Below are positions 37,115 through 46,386 of a stretch of 64,000 nt of DNA, in pieces; the first letter of the stretch is position 1, and the number at the start of each line of letters is the position of its first letter. Made by a program: the position numbers and the translations under genes. The notes below the pieces were generated by a model that searched no databases, was not told the DNA's origin, and saw only the letters and a program-made list of their open reading frames with translations. The stretch comes from Streptomyces sp. IMTB 2501. GTDB lineage: Bacteria > Actinomycetota > Actinomycetes > Streptomycetales > Streptomycetaceae. The DNA lies in assembly GCF_001953885.1 (NCBI RefSeq), contig NZ_MQUS01000022.1:62001-126000 (forward strand). Reading direction: 5' to 3'.

Positions 37115-38650
37115 GTGAGTGGTGTGGACCTTGGGAACGGCCTGGTGATGTCGGTCTGGCGCGCGTTGGTGACCCGCTTGCGCACGTTTCCCCGGGCGCT
37201 GCGCGCCGTGCGCAGGGATCTTTTCGCGCCCGGGATGTGGCCTGCCGGGCGCGTCGTGGGCGAGTCGGTGCTGATGGTGGTGTTCGGGCTGGTGGCCGCG
37301 GCAGCCGAGGTCATGCAGGGGAGCGGCACCGTAGGCGTTGTCGGCGCTGGACTGGTTGCCGTCCTGCTGTGCCTGCTGCGCCGGGTGGTTCCCGCGACCG
37401 TGCTGCTGGCGGCCGCCGCCTGCTCGGTCCCGTACGGCTTCTTCGGGCTCACCCCGTTGCTCGTGGTCACCGCCTGGTCGGCCGGGCGCCGGATCGGCAG
37501 TGCCGGCCGGGCGGCCGGTGTCTTCGCCGTCGCGTATCTGCTCAACGTCGGCCTGACCCAGGTCACCCTGTGGGCGCAGCCCCGTTCCCTGATGGTCGAC
37601 GCCTTCACCGCCCTGCTGCCGCTGGCGACCGTGCTTGTCCCCGGCCTCGCCGGTCGTTACTGGTCGCAGTACCGCACCCTGACCGACACCCTTCGGCAGT
37701 ACAACGCCCAGCTGCTGCGCGAACGCGCGATGGTCGCCGGGCAGGCCCGGATGCGAGAACGCCAGCGCATCGCGCAGGACATGCACGACAGCCTCGGCCA
37801 TCACCTCACTCTGATCTCGGTGCACGTCGGCGCGCTGGAGGTGGACCGCCAGCTGACCGGACGACAGCGGGAGGCGGTGGGTGTGCTGCGGGAGGCGTCG
37901 GTGGCCGCGATGCATGAGCTGCGCGAGGTGGTGGGGCTGCTCAAAGACGTAACGCGGCTGCCCGGCCACGCCGGGGAGGCCGAGGTGTCCTCGCGTGGGG
38001 TGGCCGGGATCGAAAGCCTGGTCCAGGCCTCGCGCAGCGCGGGCGCGTCCGTGACGCTGCGCTGCTGCGGTGAGCCGCGCCCGCTTGCGCCGGCCGCCGA
38101 CCATGCGGCGTACCGCGTGGTCCAGGAGGGGCTGACCAACGCCCACAAGTACGCCTCGGGCGTCCCGGTCACCATCGAGCTGCGCTACGAGCCGGACGCG
38201 CTCGTCGTCGAGGTCGCCAACGGTCCCGCACCCGCACCCGTGGCCGGCCGGAGCGTGGTGAGCGGCGGCCAGGGGCTGGCAGGGCTGGGGGAGCGGACCC
38301 GGCTCATCGGCGGCATGGTCCATGCGGGGGCGACGGCGGACGGCGGCTTCCGGCTGGCGGGCATGCTGCCGTACACCGTGCCGGAGATCAGTTCCCCTGG
38401 CCAGCCGGGGGCCCCGGGGACGACGTTCGTTGATCCGGCCGACGACTTTCGGGAGCAGCTTCCGGCCGTCTCCTCGGGCGAGGGTGGTCTGGTCATGGAC
38501 GAGATCGGCCTGCCGAAGGAGCTGGCGGAAGCAATGAGTGAGAACAACAAGAACAAGAGCCTGGCGGCCGGCTGCGGGCTGGCGGCGCTGATCCTCCTGG
38601 CGCTGATGATCGGCCTGGCCGCTCTGGCCTTCCTGTCCGTCGGCAAGTAG
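37115..38650 (+). CDS. NarL-type sensor histidine kinase with a C-terminal membrane tail
   Basis: This is a 511-aa membrane kinase. Five or so N-terminal helices (about 40-195) lead to a HisKA_3 dimerisation box RIAQDMHDSLGHHLTLI (phospho-acceptor His near 224). The ATPase domain has EGLTNAHKYASG (N-box) and GGQGLAGLGERTRLIGG (G-box). Unusually the frame runs on for about 85 residues after the ATPase domain and ends with a hydrophobic helix (LAALILLALMIGLAALAFL). ATG 37148 is an alternative start. The response regulator at 39081 is the likely partner. Confidence 0.88.
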   Translation: MSGVDLGNGLVMSVWRALVTRLRTFPRALRAVRRDLFAPGMWPAGRVVGESVLMVVFGLVAAAAEVMQGSGTVGVVGAGLVAVLLCLLRRVVPATVLLAAAACSVPYGFFGLTPLLVVTAWSAGRRIGSAGRAAGVFAVAYLLNVGLTQVTLWAQPRSLMVDAFTALLPLATVLVPGLAGRYWSQYRTLTDTLRQYNAQLLRERAMVAGQARMRERQRIAQDMHDSLGHHLTLISVHVGALEVDRQLTGRQREAVGVLREASVAAMHELREVVGLLKDVTRLPGHAGEAEVSSRGVAGIESLVQASRSAGASVTLRCCGEPRPLAPAADHAAYRVVQEGLTNAHKYASGVPVTIELRYEPDALVVEVANGPAPAPVAGRSVVSGGQGLAGLGERTRLIGGMVHAGATADGGFRLAGMLPYTVPEISSPGQPGAPGTTFVDPADDFREQLPAVSSGEGGLVMDEIGLPKELAEAMSENNKNKSLAAGCGLAALILLALMIGLAALAFLSVGK

Positions 38651-39080
38651 GCAAAGGAAAGGGCCATGACCAGGCCGCGACACCTTGCGGTGAAGGCGGC
38701 CCGGAGGGACCACAGGGGCTTGATCGGGGGCGCCCGGCGAGGACTCGTCCCCGGCCTGCTGCGGCACCTCAGGCGATTTGTACCGGGCGATGTCCGGCAC
38801 GCACCGGGGCCGAGTGGCTGTCACTCTCCACCCTCGCAACGCTCTCGGCTCCTGCTTGACCTTCGACTTCGCTCGAACAGGGGGCGCGCCCTGACCAGGT
38901 TGTGCCCCCTGCCGCGCTGTACCGGTCCGCCCGCCGCAGCAGCCGGAGTCTCGGAGGCCCCGAGCCGGGGCCAAAGGGCTGGGGTGCTGGGGGTGTCCGA
39001 CTCGCGGGCGGATGGCCTTTGCGGGCATCATGGCGCAGGCGGCCTGTGGGACGGGCCGTTCGAAACAGCGCGGGAGAGTC
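38651..39080 (+). other. Gap between kinase and regulator with a possible relic gene
   Basis: A strong GGAAAGG and ATG (38666) follow the kinase stop, as if another gene began (MTRPRHLAVKAARRDHRGLI). But the text after it has no domain and the frame runs into the regulator gene. I read it as a decayed small gene of the operon. Confidence 0.35.
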
Positions 39081-39734
39081 GTGATCAGGGTTATCGTCGC
39101 GGACGACGAGCCGCTCATCCGGGCGGGCATCAGGATGATCCTCACCTCCGCTGAGGACATTGATCTGGTCGCGGAGGCGGCCGACGGACGCGAGGCCATC
39201 GAGGCGGTCAGGGCCCGACGGGTGGACGTCGTCCTGCTCGACATCCAGATGCCGGTCATGGACGGCCTGGCGGCCCTGGCCGAACTGCGCCGCACCGCCC
39301 CCGACACCCGCGTACTCATCCTCACCACCTTCGGCACCCAGGAGAACGTGCTGCGGGCCCTGACCGAAGGCAGCGCGGGCTTTTTGCTGAAGGACTCGGC
39401 GCCTGCGGAGCTCATCGGCGCGGTGCGCGCCGCGGCCGCCGGACAGGCGTACCTGTCACCGGGCGCGACCCGCCACGTCGTGGACTCCCTCGCCTCCGGC
39501 ACGTCCGCCCTGCGCTCCGAGCAGGCCCGACGGCGACTGGAGACACTCACCGCCCGCGAGAAGGAGGTACTGGCCCTGCTCGGCGAGGGCCTCTCCAACG
39601 CCGACACCGGCCATCGGCTCCACATGAGCGAGGGGACCGTCAAGACGTACGTGAGCCGGATCTTGTCCAAACTGGACTGCGAGAACCGAGTACAGGCGGC
39701 CCTGCTGGCACGCGACGCGGGCCTGAACCGCTGA
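39081..39734 (+). CDS. NarL/FixJ-type response regulator
   Basis: This 217-aa regulator has a receiver domain with Asp-Asp-Glu pocket (VADDEP), phospho-acceptor Asp54 (VLLDIQMP), Thr in LTTFG and Lys in LLKDSAP. A LuxR-type HTH is at the C-terminus (LTAREKEVLALLGEGLSNAD, SEGTVKTYVSRILSKL). The GTG start follows GGGAGAG. It forms a two-component pair with the kinase upstream. Target genes are unknown. Confidence 0.93.
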   Translation: MIRVIVADDEPLIRAGIRMILTSAEDIDLVAEAADGREAIEAVRARRVDVVLLDIQMPVMDGLAALAELRRTAPDTRVLILTTFGTQENVLRALTEGSAGFLLKDSAPAELIGAVRAAAAGQAYLSPGATRHVVDSLASGTSALRSEQARRRLETLTAREKEVLALLGEGLSNADTGHRLHMSEGTVKTYVSRILSKLDCENRVQAALLARDAGLNR

Positions 39735-40269
39735 CCGCCCTCTCCCTCGGGAGCACGGTTCCGGCAAGCTCAGCCGCGTACGGCCGTGCCCACAACCCGT
39801 GGCCGGCCCGCAGCCATCGGAGTAGAGGTGCGCGGCCTGGTGCTGCGCCTCCACGTCGTCCCGGGCTCCCGGCTCTATCGGGCGCGGTATGCCTGCCGAC
39901 ATCCCCCTACGCCCCTGGACCACGCCCCACAACAGCAAGATCAGAGAAGTGGGGTGGGTGGGACAGGCACCGGGCGGCGCGCGAGGGGATCGGGCGTCGC
40001 CGGTGCTCCCGCGCGCGACGGCGGAGCCCCACGCGACGCCGGGCGAACAAGCCACCCGACCGGGGACACCCCAGGGCTTTTCGGTAAGTAGCAGTCGTTT
40101 CGGCGGATCTGCTGGCGTGAACGTGGCGGATGCGCCGGATGGGGTGACGGCGAGGGACGGAGTTGGCTTGCAGCTGTGTCATCTCAGGACGCCCAGCGCG
40201 CACTCCGTGTTCCCACCGGTTGTGGTCGCCGCCCGGGCGAGTACTCTCACCGGCGGTATCCCCAGGTCA
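39735..40269. other. No gene recognised
   Basis: Frames here are short or shadow-like. No palindrome, promoter or domain that I can support. Confidence 0.3.
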
Positions 40270-40563
40270 TGGCGTAATGCCGTCCGTATCCGCGTGATCT
40301 GTGCGATGGAGCGACGCCGGCATGCGTTGAACGCCGGACGCCCGTCCGAGCACGATCTGCGCGAGATCATGAACGTGATTCTGTTCGTGGACCGCACCGG
40401 GGTGCAGCGGCGCTACCTGCCGCACGACTTCCCGCCCTGGGAGACCTGCTACGGCTACTTCGCCAAGTGGCAGAAGCACGGCGTGTTCGCCCGGTTCACC
40501 GGCTTCCTGCGCAGGCTGTTACGGCAGCAGGAGGTCAAGCGCGCGGAGCCGTCCGCGCGCTGA
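40270..40563 (+). pseudogene. IS5-family transposase N-terminal fragment
   Basis: The frame reads RRHALNAGRPSEHDLREIMN, VILFVDRTGVQRRYLPHDFP, PWETCYGYFAKWQKHGVFAR and ends in a stop after FLRRLLRQQEVKRAEPS. This is the HTH/DUF4096 N-terminus of an IS5-group transposase. The DDE domain is missing. Confidence 0.75.
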
Positions 40564-40834
40564 CCGGCGGGCAGCGCCCGCAGACGGGCGATGGCGGAGT
40601 CCAGGTAGCGAGTCGTCCAGCAGGTATCCGGGGCAAAAGGGAGAACAGTAGGTGTTCGCGCAGGCAGCGCGTTTGCGGTCGTGTTCGTAAGAGATCGGTG
40701 TCAGGAGGTCTTGTGGCGGGGCACGCCATGGCCTGGGGCAGCGTTGTCGCGCTGGGCGACTTCGAGTACCTGCTCCTTCGACAGCCCGGGCGGATAGGCT
40801 CGACCACGTCTGCGAGGTCGCCGAAGCCCTGGTC

Positions 40835-41938
40835 ATGGGCACCGAGGAGTCGTCGATGCACCACCCGGACCCGCGGTATGCCGCACGGCTCGCCACGTAT
40901 GGAAGCGTGGCCACGCGCCTATCCCTGCTGAGCGACCATCGGCTAGGCGAGGTCGCGGCCGCCGCAGCCCCGCTCGGGTCCGGCATCGGCGGGAGGTCTG
41001 CGGAGCTGGACATCGATGGCACCCGGGTGTTCGTCAAGCGGGTCCCGGTGACGGACACCGAGTTACGGCCAGAGAACGCGCGGTCGACGGCAAACCTCTT
41101 CGGCCTGCCGATGTTCTACCAGTACGGGGTGGGCTCAGCGGGGTTCGGGGCCTGGCGCGAGCTGGCCGTGCATGTCATGACCACCAATTGGGTCCTCGGG
41201 AACGAGTACGAGGGCTTTCCCATGATGTACCACTGGCGGATCCTGCCCAACTCCCCTCCCGAGGGGTTCGCCGACGACTTCGGGGGCATCGACGGTGCGG
41301 TCGTGCACTGGGAGGGCTCATCGGCCGTGCGTGAGCGTCTGGAGGCCATCGGCCGGTCTTCGTCCAGCCTGGTGCTCTTCTTGGAACACGTCCCGCAGAC
41401 ACTCGCCGACTGGCTGCACGACTACCGGACAGCCGCCCCAGAGGGCGGGGAGGGCTCGCCGTATCCATGGGTGGAGGAAGCCCTGGCGCGCGGCACCGCC
41501 TTCATGAGCTCGCACGGACTCGTCCACTTCGACGCCCACTTCGCCAATGTCCTGACCGACGGTCGACTGCTGTACTTCGCGGACTTCGGGCTCGCCCTGA
41601 GCCGCGGCTTCGAACTGTCGGCAGCCGAGGTGGAGTTCCTCTCCGCCCACCTTGCGTATGACCGCTGCCACACTGCGAGCCATCTGCTCCGCCACCACCT
41701 GCCCGATGGTGTGCGGGGCGATATGGAACACGAGGCGTTCCTGCGCGAGTGGATCGCCGGCCACCGGCCCGATGGCGTCCCGCGTGACATCGCCGCGATC
41801 ATTGACCGGCATTCCCGAGCTGCTGTGGTCATGGGCGAATTCGCCCGCCGTCTGCTCACCGAGAGCAAGCGGACGCCTTTTCCGACCACCGAGATCGAGC
41901 GGGCCTGGCACACCACTGCGGTCGCTGCGCCCCACTGA
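40835..41938 (+). CDS. Protein-kinase-like / APH-fold phosphotransferase
   Basis: This 367-aa cytosolic protein has kinase-fold elements: TRVFVKRVPVTDTE (possible ATP-binding Lys), the catalytic loop HGLVHFDAHFANVL (Asp then Asn, near 225-240) and the metal motif YFADFGLALS. The N-lobe is short and atypical, and the C-terminal helices are rich in His and Arg. It may phosphorylate a small molecule (aminoglycoside or choline type) or a protein. No transport or resistance gene lies beside it. The start may also be ATG 40856. Confidence 0.75.
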   Translation: MGTEESSMHHPDPRYAARLATYGSVATRLSLLSDHRLGEVAAAAAPLGSGIGGRSAELDIDGTRVFVKRVPVTDTELRPENARSTANLFGLPMFYQYGVGSAGFGAWRELAVHVMTTNWVLGNEYEGFPMMYHWRILPNSPPEGFADDFGGIDGAVVHWEGSSAVRERLEAIGRSSSSLVLFLEHVPQTLADWLHDYRTAAPEGGEGSPYPWVEEALARGTAFMSSHGLVHFDAHFANVLTDGRLLYFADFGLALSRGFELSAAEVEFLSAHLAYDRCHTASHLLRHHLPDGVRGDMEHEAFLREWIAGHRPDGVPRDIAAIIDRHSRAAVVMGEFARRLLTESKRTPFPTTEIERAWHTTAVAAPH

Positions 41939-41939
41939 G

Positions 41940-42182
41940 GCCAGATTTCCGCAGAAGATCGGCGTCGGGACATCTCGGGGTGGGTCGTGCGCCGGGGGCC
42001 AGAGGCCGCCGCAGTTTGGGTTCTCGCTCTGGGCGGCTTCGAGGGCCTGCCACGGGGCCCGGCCCTCGTCGCGGTGCCGCTGCTTGAGCTCGGCAAGTTG
42101 GGCGGCGAAGGTGCGCACGACACTGCTGGGAGAGTCGTCGGGTGGCTGCGTGGGATGCCGGCTGGGGCTCTCCAGCGCCGGG
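41940..42182 (-). other. Possible C-terminal remnant between two genes
   Basis: A minus-strand frame reads SSVVRTFAAQLAELKQRHRD, EGRAPWQALEAAQSENPNCG, with good codon bias, and continues into the TetR stop side. It has no start of its own. It may be a relic or chance frame. No family recognised. Confidence 0.25.
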
Positions 42183-42851
42183 TCAAGTTGACGCGGTTGC
42201 TGCGATTGGTGTGTCCGGTGGGTCGAGTTCGGCCGCGGTGATCGCTCCGCGTCCAGGGGAGAGGTCCAGTGCGGCGAGGACCGCGGGCACGGCGATGCTG
42301 GGAAGCAGGTAGCGGTGCAGCTGTGCCACGCGCTGGGTGACGTCCTCGTATCCAGTGAGGGCCTGGGACATGGCCTGCACCCCGGCGAAGGCGCCGACGA
42401 TGAGTTCCGAGACCTCTTTGATGCGCACGTGGGGGAGTAGTTCGCCTTGTGCGTCCGCGGCGCTGAGGGTGTCGTCGAGAGCGTCGGCCCACTGGCGGAA
42501 GGGGCCGTTGCGGTCGGGTTTGTTAGTGCGCTGGTCCATGGCCAGTCGCATGGCCGCACGGACCAGTGGGTCGGTCTGCAGGCGGTGGGCGTGCAGGGCG
42601 CTGAGGTCGACCATCTCCTGGAGTTTGCAGGCGCGGGCGGGGATCCGGGCGCGTCCCTCCTGCTCGGCGAGCACCGCCTGGGCCAGTTCCTCCTTGGAGC
42701 TGAAATGGAAGTACAGGGCCCCCTTGGTGACCTGGGCCCGGTTCAGGATCTCCAGGATGGTGGCGGCTTCGTAGCCCTGTTCCTGGAAGACGGCGGCTGC
42801 GGCTTGCACGATGGTCCGGCGTGTGCGGATCGCTCTGTCCTGCTTGGCCAC
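42183..42851 (-). CDS. Gamma-butyrolactone-receptor-like TetR regulator (ArpA/ScbR type)
   Basis: This is a 222-aa TetR protein. The HTH reads RTIVQAAAAVFQEQGYEAAT, ILEILNRAQVTKGALYFHFS, SKEELAQAVLAEQ (residues 11-65). The phrase VTKGALYFHF and the C-terminal layout are typical of ArpA/ScbR/BarB-like receptors and pseudo-receptors, which bind gamma-butyrolactones or antibiotics and release ARE boxes. An ARE-like palindrome lies in its own promoter (42914-42933). No AfsA synthase gene is next to it in this window, so it may be a pseudo-receptor. Confidence 0.8.
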   Translation of the reverse strand: MAKQDRAIRTRRTIVQAAAAVFQEQGYEAATILEILNRAQVTKGALYFHFSSKEELAQAVLAEQEGRARIPARACKLQEMVDLSALHAHRLQTDPLVRAAMRLAMDQRTNKPDRNGPFRQWADALDDTLSAADAQGELLPHVRIKEVSELIVGAFAGVQAMSQALTGYEDVTQRVAQLHRYLLPSIAVPAVLAALDLSPGRGAITAAELDPPDTPIAATAST

Positions 42852-42913
42852 GCCGTCCTCCTCGGTCTGTCGTGTCTCGCCGTGGCCGCACCGGAGTGAC
42901 GCCCTCGGCGGAT

Positions 42914-42933
42914 CATACCGCTCGGTTCGTATT
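42914..42933. promoter_or_regulatory. ARE-like box upstream of the ArpA/ScbR-like gene
   Basis: CATACCGCTCGGTTCGTATT is a 20-bp partial palindrome (outer ATAC / GTAT, inner CCG / CGG). It resembles the autoregulatory elements bound by gamma-butyrolactone receptors, which typically contain CGGTTCGT. It lies about 65 bases before the regulator start, so negative autoregulation is likely. Confidence 0.5.
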
Positions 42934-43415
42934 TTACTATTCCTTTTAGGTATGACTCTGTGTCAGAATCGGTTTTCGGGAGGCCGTACGCGGTCATCGA
43001 GTGCAGGAGTTGTTCTCGCTCCCACCTGCGCCTTCGAAGTTCGCAACGAGCAGGTCCCGCTCGGCTGCGTGCGCTGCACTCGCCGGTGCGACTCTTTCCC
43101 GCCGGTTGGGTACGGGCCGGGTCCGTCAACTCCGGTGCAGCGGCCGGTGGCCCTCGGCCCGTCTGTGTTTCGCCCCCTCGTGCGGGGTGCACGATCCGAT
43201 GCTCGCCGCGCAGTCCGTGCGGCAGGCAGTTCTCCTCTTCCTGCACGCCGGCTGGGGGGATCGTGGATCACCATTTCTTGCTGCAGGCCTTCCGTCGCGT
43301 CTTGAGGAGGGAACGCCTGGCGGTCGTCTCGCCCCGAGGAAGGCGACGGTCCACCTCATCTGCTCCGGCCTCGGGATGTGCCGTGGCGTGCCGGCTCAGG
43401 CCGTGGTCCACCTGG
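42934..43415. other. No gene recognised
   Basis: The first part is AT-rich (promoter side of the TetR gene). The remainder shows only shadow frames. Confidence 0.3.
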
Positions 43416-43767
43416 TCACCTCCCATGCGGGGCGAAGACGCAATAGCCGGCGTTCTTCAGCACCGGGGTCGGCCCGCATGTCGTAGGCGTTCTCGAAGAT
43501 GCCGGGGACCACGACGACCGGGTAGGTGTAGGCGGCCGGGGGGGGCTTGCAGATGGAAATGTTGGTCCCGACCAGGGAGCGGTCGGGGTGGCCACCGAGG
43601 CGAGCAGGACCGTGGCGAAGGTGACCACCCCCAGGCCGACGAGGGGGGCGCGCTGTGCGGGTGGGGCTTGGATGGCAGCATGCCGTGCTGGGGTGGTTGC
43701 CGGCGGAGGCAGTGGGGGTGGCGGTGGCCAGGGACGCGCCTGCGGCCTTGAGGAATCGGCGCATCAT
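43416..43767 (-). pseudogene. Secreted lipase/esterase, N-terminal remnant
   Basis: From ATG 43767 the frame starts MMRRFLKAAGASLATATPTA, a signal peptide. After frameshifts it reads ICKPPPAAYTYPVVVVPGIF, ENAYDMR and then ADPVLKNAGYCVFAPHGR. This is the first strand and oxyanion loop of secreted Streptomyces triacylglycerol lipases. The catalytic domain is missing after 43416. The gene is truncated and shifted. Confidence 0.65.
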
Positions 43768-44171
43768 ACGTGCGCACCTCCTGGTGACGGATCGTCGGTG
43801 GGGCTTGGAGCGGCCCCAGTTTCGACGCCTGCCGTGCCGCGTACACGCATGGCGGGCTGCGTGCCCGTACGGCCCACGCACGGTCAGCCGAGCGGGCGGA
43901 TGCACCCCGCCACCGAAGCGAGTCGGTCACAGGGCGGGCAGACGAGCCGCGTTGCGGCCGCGGTACCGTCCAGAGCCCTGACCCGTCTGTCCGCTGTGGC
44001 AACAACCCGGAACAAGCCCCGCCTCTGGCCTGAATCGGTCAGCCATGAGGTAGTTGAGGAACATGCGCCTTATTGGTCATAGTGTCACCCCGTCTGCTGT
44101 GGGACACCGTGTGCCTGACCCGGGAGAGAACTCTCGGCAGTCAGGGGGATTGACGGCAAGGAAGCGGAGCC
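43768..44171. other. No gene recognised
   Basis: This is intergenic between the lipase remnant and the secreted protein at 44172. It should hold the promoter of the latter; no clear boxes. Confidence 0.3.
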
Positions 44172-44817
44172 ATGTTCATGCCCGCACTCGTCACCGTGCT
44201 CGCGGTGTCCGCGCTCACCGGTGCAGGTATCGACATCGCCGAAGCAGTCTCGTCCGCCAACCGTATCGGCCCTGCTGGGCTGCGAGTTCACGCGGTTCAC
44301 ACACCGAAACACTCGTTACCCAAGGGCGCGAAGGTCGTCAAGATGCGGGTGACCGGGGTGAACGCGAAGCTCGCAAAAGCCCACGGCTTCAAGGTCGTCA
44401 CCGCATCCGACGGCAGCCGGCACGCGGTACCGACGCCCAAGGCGATCAACCCCGACGGAAGTCCGTACCGCGCGAAGGTCCACCCCGACGACGTCGTCGA
44501 GGGGGACTGCGGCAACTCGTACATCTGGATACATCCCGTCGGCGGCTACAGCATGGAGATCCAGACGGGGTTCGATCTCGACGAAGACGCGGTCGCCCAC
44601 CACTGGCGGGCCGGCAGGTCCGACGACTCCGGTTCGGACACCAACGCGTGGGGCGGCGGGCTGGCATGCGGCTCGCCCTGGGAGGGCGAGTGGGACGCGA
44701 ACGCCGGCGGACCCGGCTGGGAGACCGCGGAGGTCTCCCCCTCCAGTGACGCGCTCCTGCGGGGACGGCGACATCTGCTCAAGTGGCGGTACCACCGACA
44801 GCGCAGAGATCGTCTGA
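44172..44817 (+). pseudogene. Secreted protein of unknown function, frameshifted near its end
   Basis: From ATG 44172 a signal peptide (MFMPALVTVLAVSALTGAG) precedes a mature part with GAKVVKMRVTGVNAKLAKAH, GFKVVTASDGSRHAVPTPKA and a Cys-containing C-terminal domain (VVEGDCGNSYIWIHP, GYSMEIQTGF, HHWRAG). Near 44745 the frame should change: the alternative frame ends RSCGDGDICSSGGTTDSAEI with two more Cys and a stop at 44815-44817, just before the next ribosome binding site. That end fits better than the open continuation, so an indel is likely. Function unknown. Confidence 0.55.
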
Positions 44818-44832
44818 GACAAAGGAAGACTC

Positions 44833-45402
44833 ATGGGATCGATGTCGAGCGCGCCGTGGGAAGTCGCCCTGAGGTACTCCTACCACTTGGCCGCTGCGCT
44901 GGCAGTCCGCGACGCGCTCGGCATTCGTGACCCGCTGGGTATACCGGAAGTCGTAGGGCGGCCGAGCCTGGTCGTCGAATCAACTGTGCATGATGCTATG
45001 GAATTTGATGCCGAGTGGCTGCGGTGGTGGGAACGCGCGCTGGCATCGTCGGAGCAGGATGAATCGGCGGTGCCTTTGTCGCCGGGCGGCCTGCTCGGCC
45101 GCATTGTCGACGACAATCGCGATGTCGTCCGCCTGTGGAGCGCCGAACGCAAACGCGAAGTCGCGGACGCAAGCCGCCCTGCGCGTGGCGCTCCGCGCAT
45201 GAGGGATGCCGTGCGCGAGTACGAGAGGACCACCGGTGAGCGCCTCGGCGGATTCCGGCTCAAGGTGACCGCGCTGCCCATCACGGGCACCCTGTTCCTT
45301 CCGATCAGCAGAAACCGCATCCTCATCAGCGTTGAACTGCTTCGGCACCGCGAGGAATACATCAGTCGCGTCATCACACATGTGGCGACGGAAGGCATCT
45401 GA
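44833..45402 (+). CDS. Hypothetical protein, 189 aa, coupled to the secreted protein
   Basis: This soluble, charged protein starts 15 bases after the upstream stop, behind AAAGGAAG. Text: LRYSYHLAAALAVRDALGIR, WLRWWERALASSEQDESAVP, FRLKVTALPITGTLFLPISR. No signal peptide or membrane helix. I do not recognise the family. The tight spacing suggests one operon with the secreted protein, possibly as a processing or cytosolic partner. Confidence 0.65.
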   Translation: MGSMSSAPWEVALRYSYHLAAALAVRDALGIRDPLGIPEVVGRPSLVVESTVHDAMEFDAEWLRWWERALASSEQDESAVPLSPGGLLGRIVDDNRDVVRLWSAERKREVADASRPARGAPRMRDAVREYERTTGERLGGFRLKVTALPITGTLFLPISRNRILISVELLRHREEYISRVITHVATEGI

Positions 45403-45541
45403 ATCATCCTCCCAAGAGGGGTTGCGGGCTGGGAGTCGCCCAGAGGCCCCGGCACTCCCAAGACGCGGGTGCCAGGGCCATCACCATGAATGAACTGCCC
45501 TGGTCCGGATGAAGACTTGATTCCATGTACGGATCAGAGTC

Positions 45542-46080
45542 ATGGCACGTCCCTCCTCCTACCCGCCTGAGCTGCACAAGCGCGCGGTGCGCATGGTCGC
45601 CGAGGTCTGCGGTGACTACCTGACCGAGTCTGCCCCGATCTACGCGGCCATGACGAAGGTTGGCATCGGCTCCCGCGAGACGCTGCGCAAGTGGGTCCGG
45701 CAGGACCAGATCGACTCCGGACAGTGTCTGGGAACGACGATGGAGGAGTCCGCGCAGATCGAGGCGATGAAGACGGAGATCGCCGAACTCAGGCGGGCCA
45801 ACGAGATCCTGAAGGCCGCGGCGAGTTTCTTCGTAGCCGAGCTCGACCAGCCACACACACGCTCGGAGCGTTCACCGACGAGCACCGGGACCGCTTACGG
45901 CGGTGTCGAGCCGATCTGCAGTGTGCTGACCCAGCACGGCTGCGAAATCGCCCTCTCCACCTACTACGCCTGGAAGAAGCGCCTCACATCGCCCTCGCCA
46001 CGATCGGTGCGTGACGAGGAGGCGCAATCGTCACCGGTCGCGAAGTGCGAGGCGACGGCCGCAGCGGCGGGAAGGGCGCG
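45542..46080 (+). pseudogene. IS3-family OrfA with OrfB fragment
   Basis: OrfA is complete: MARPSSYPPELHKRAVRMVA, MTKVGIGSRETLRKWVRQDQ, then the leucine-zipper-like KTEIAELRRANEILKAAASF. OrfB begins in the -1 frame (FTDEHRDRL) and then appears in the OrfA frame (GVEPICSVLTQHGCEIALST, YYAWKK). The catalytic DDE region is absent after about 46020. It abuts, and probably truncated, the carbonic anhydrase gene. Confidence 0.8.
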
Positions 46081-46089
46081 GACTCCAGC

Positions 46090-46235
46090 TGGCCGAGCAT
46101 GACGTAGATGCCCATTCGGGAGTCCATGCAGGCGACGATGGCGACGTGCCTGGAGGGCGGGCTCGAAAGGGGGCCAGGGAAGCGCGCGGCGGCGTAGCTC
46201 TCGTTGTTCTTCCGGTACTTGTCGGTGACCGACAT
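46090..46235 (-). pseudogene. Beta-carbonic anhydrase N-terminal fragment
   Basis: From ATG 46235: MSVTDKYRKNNESYAAA ... RHVAIVACMDSRMGIYVMLG. The CMDSR motif holds the first zinc Cys and its Asp/Arg dyad of beta-carbonic anhydrases. The rest of the enzyme is gone where the IS3 fragment begins. Confidence 0.7.
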
Positions 46236-46386
46236 CGGGCTTCCCCCAAGGTTGTGGTGGCGGAAGCGATGGGTGGGCCGTTGGAGGCGGAGCTGTGAGG
46301 GCCTGTCCGGCGGGTCAGGTGGCGGGCTCACCACGAGCCCCGAGCCCCGAGCCCGCGGCCGGCGTACAGCCGGCGGTGGCCGTTGG

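Noticed and set aside
36611..39670. A 1019-codon open frame on the minus strand opposite the kinase and regulator genes
   Set aside because: It is the antisense shadow of the two-component genes; the text is low-complexity and lacks domains, while the plus strand has all kinase and receiver motifs.
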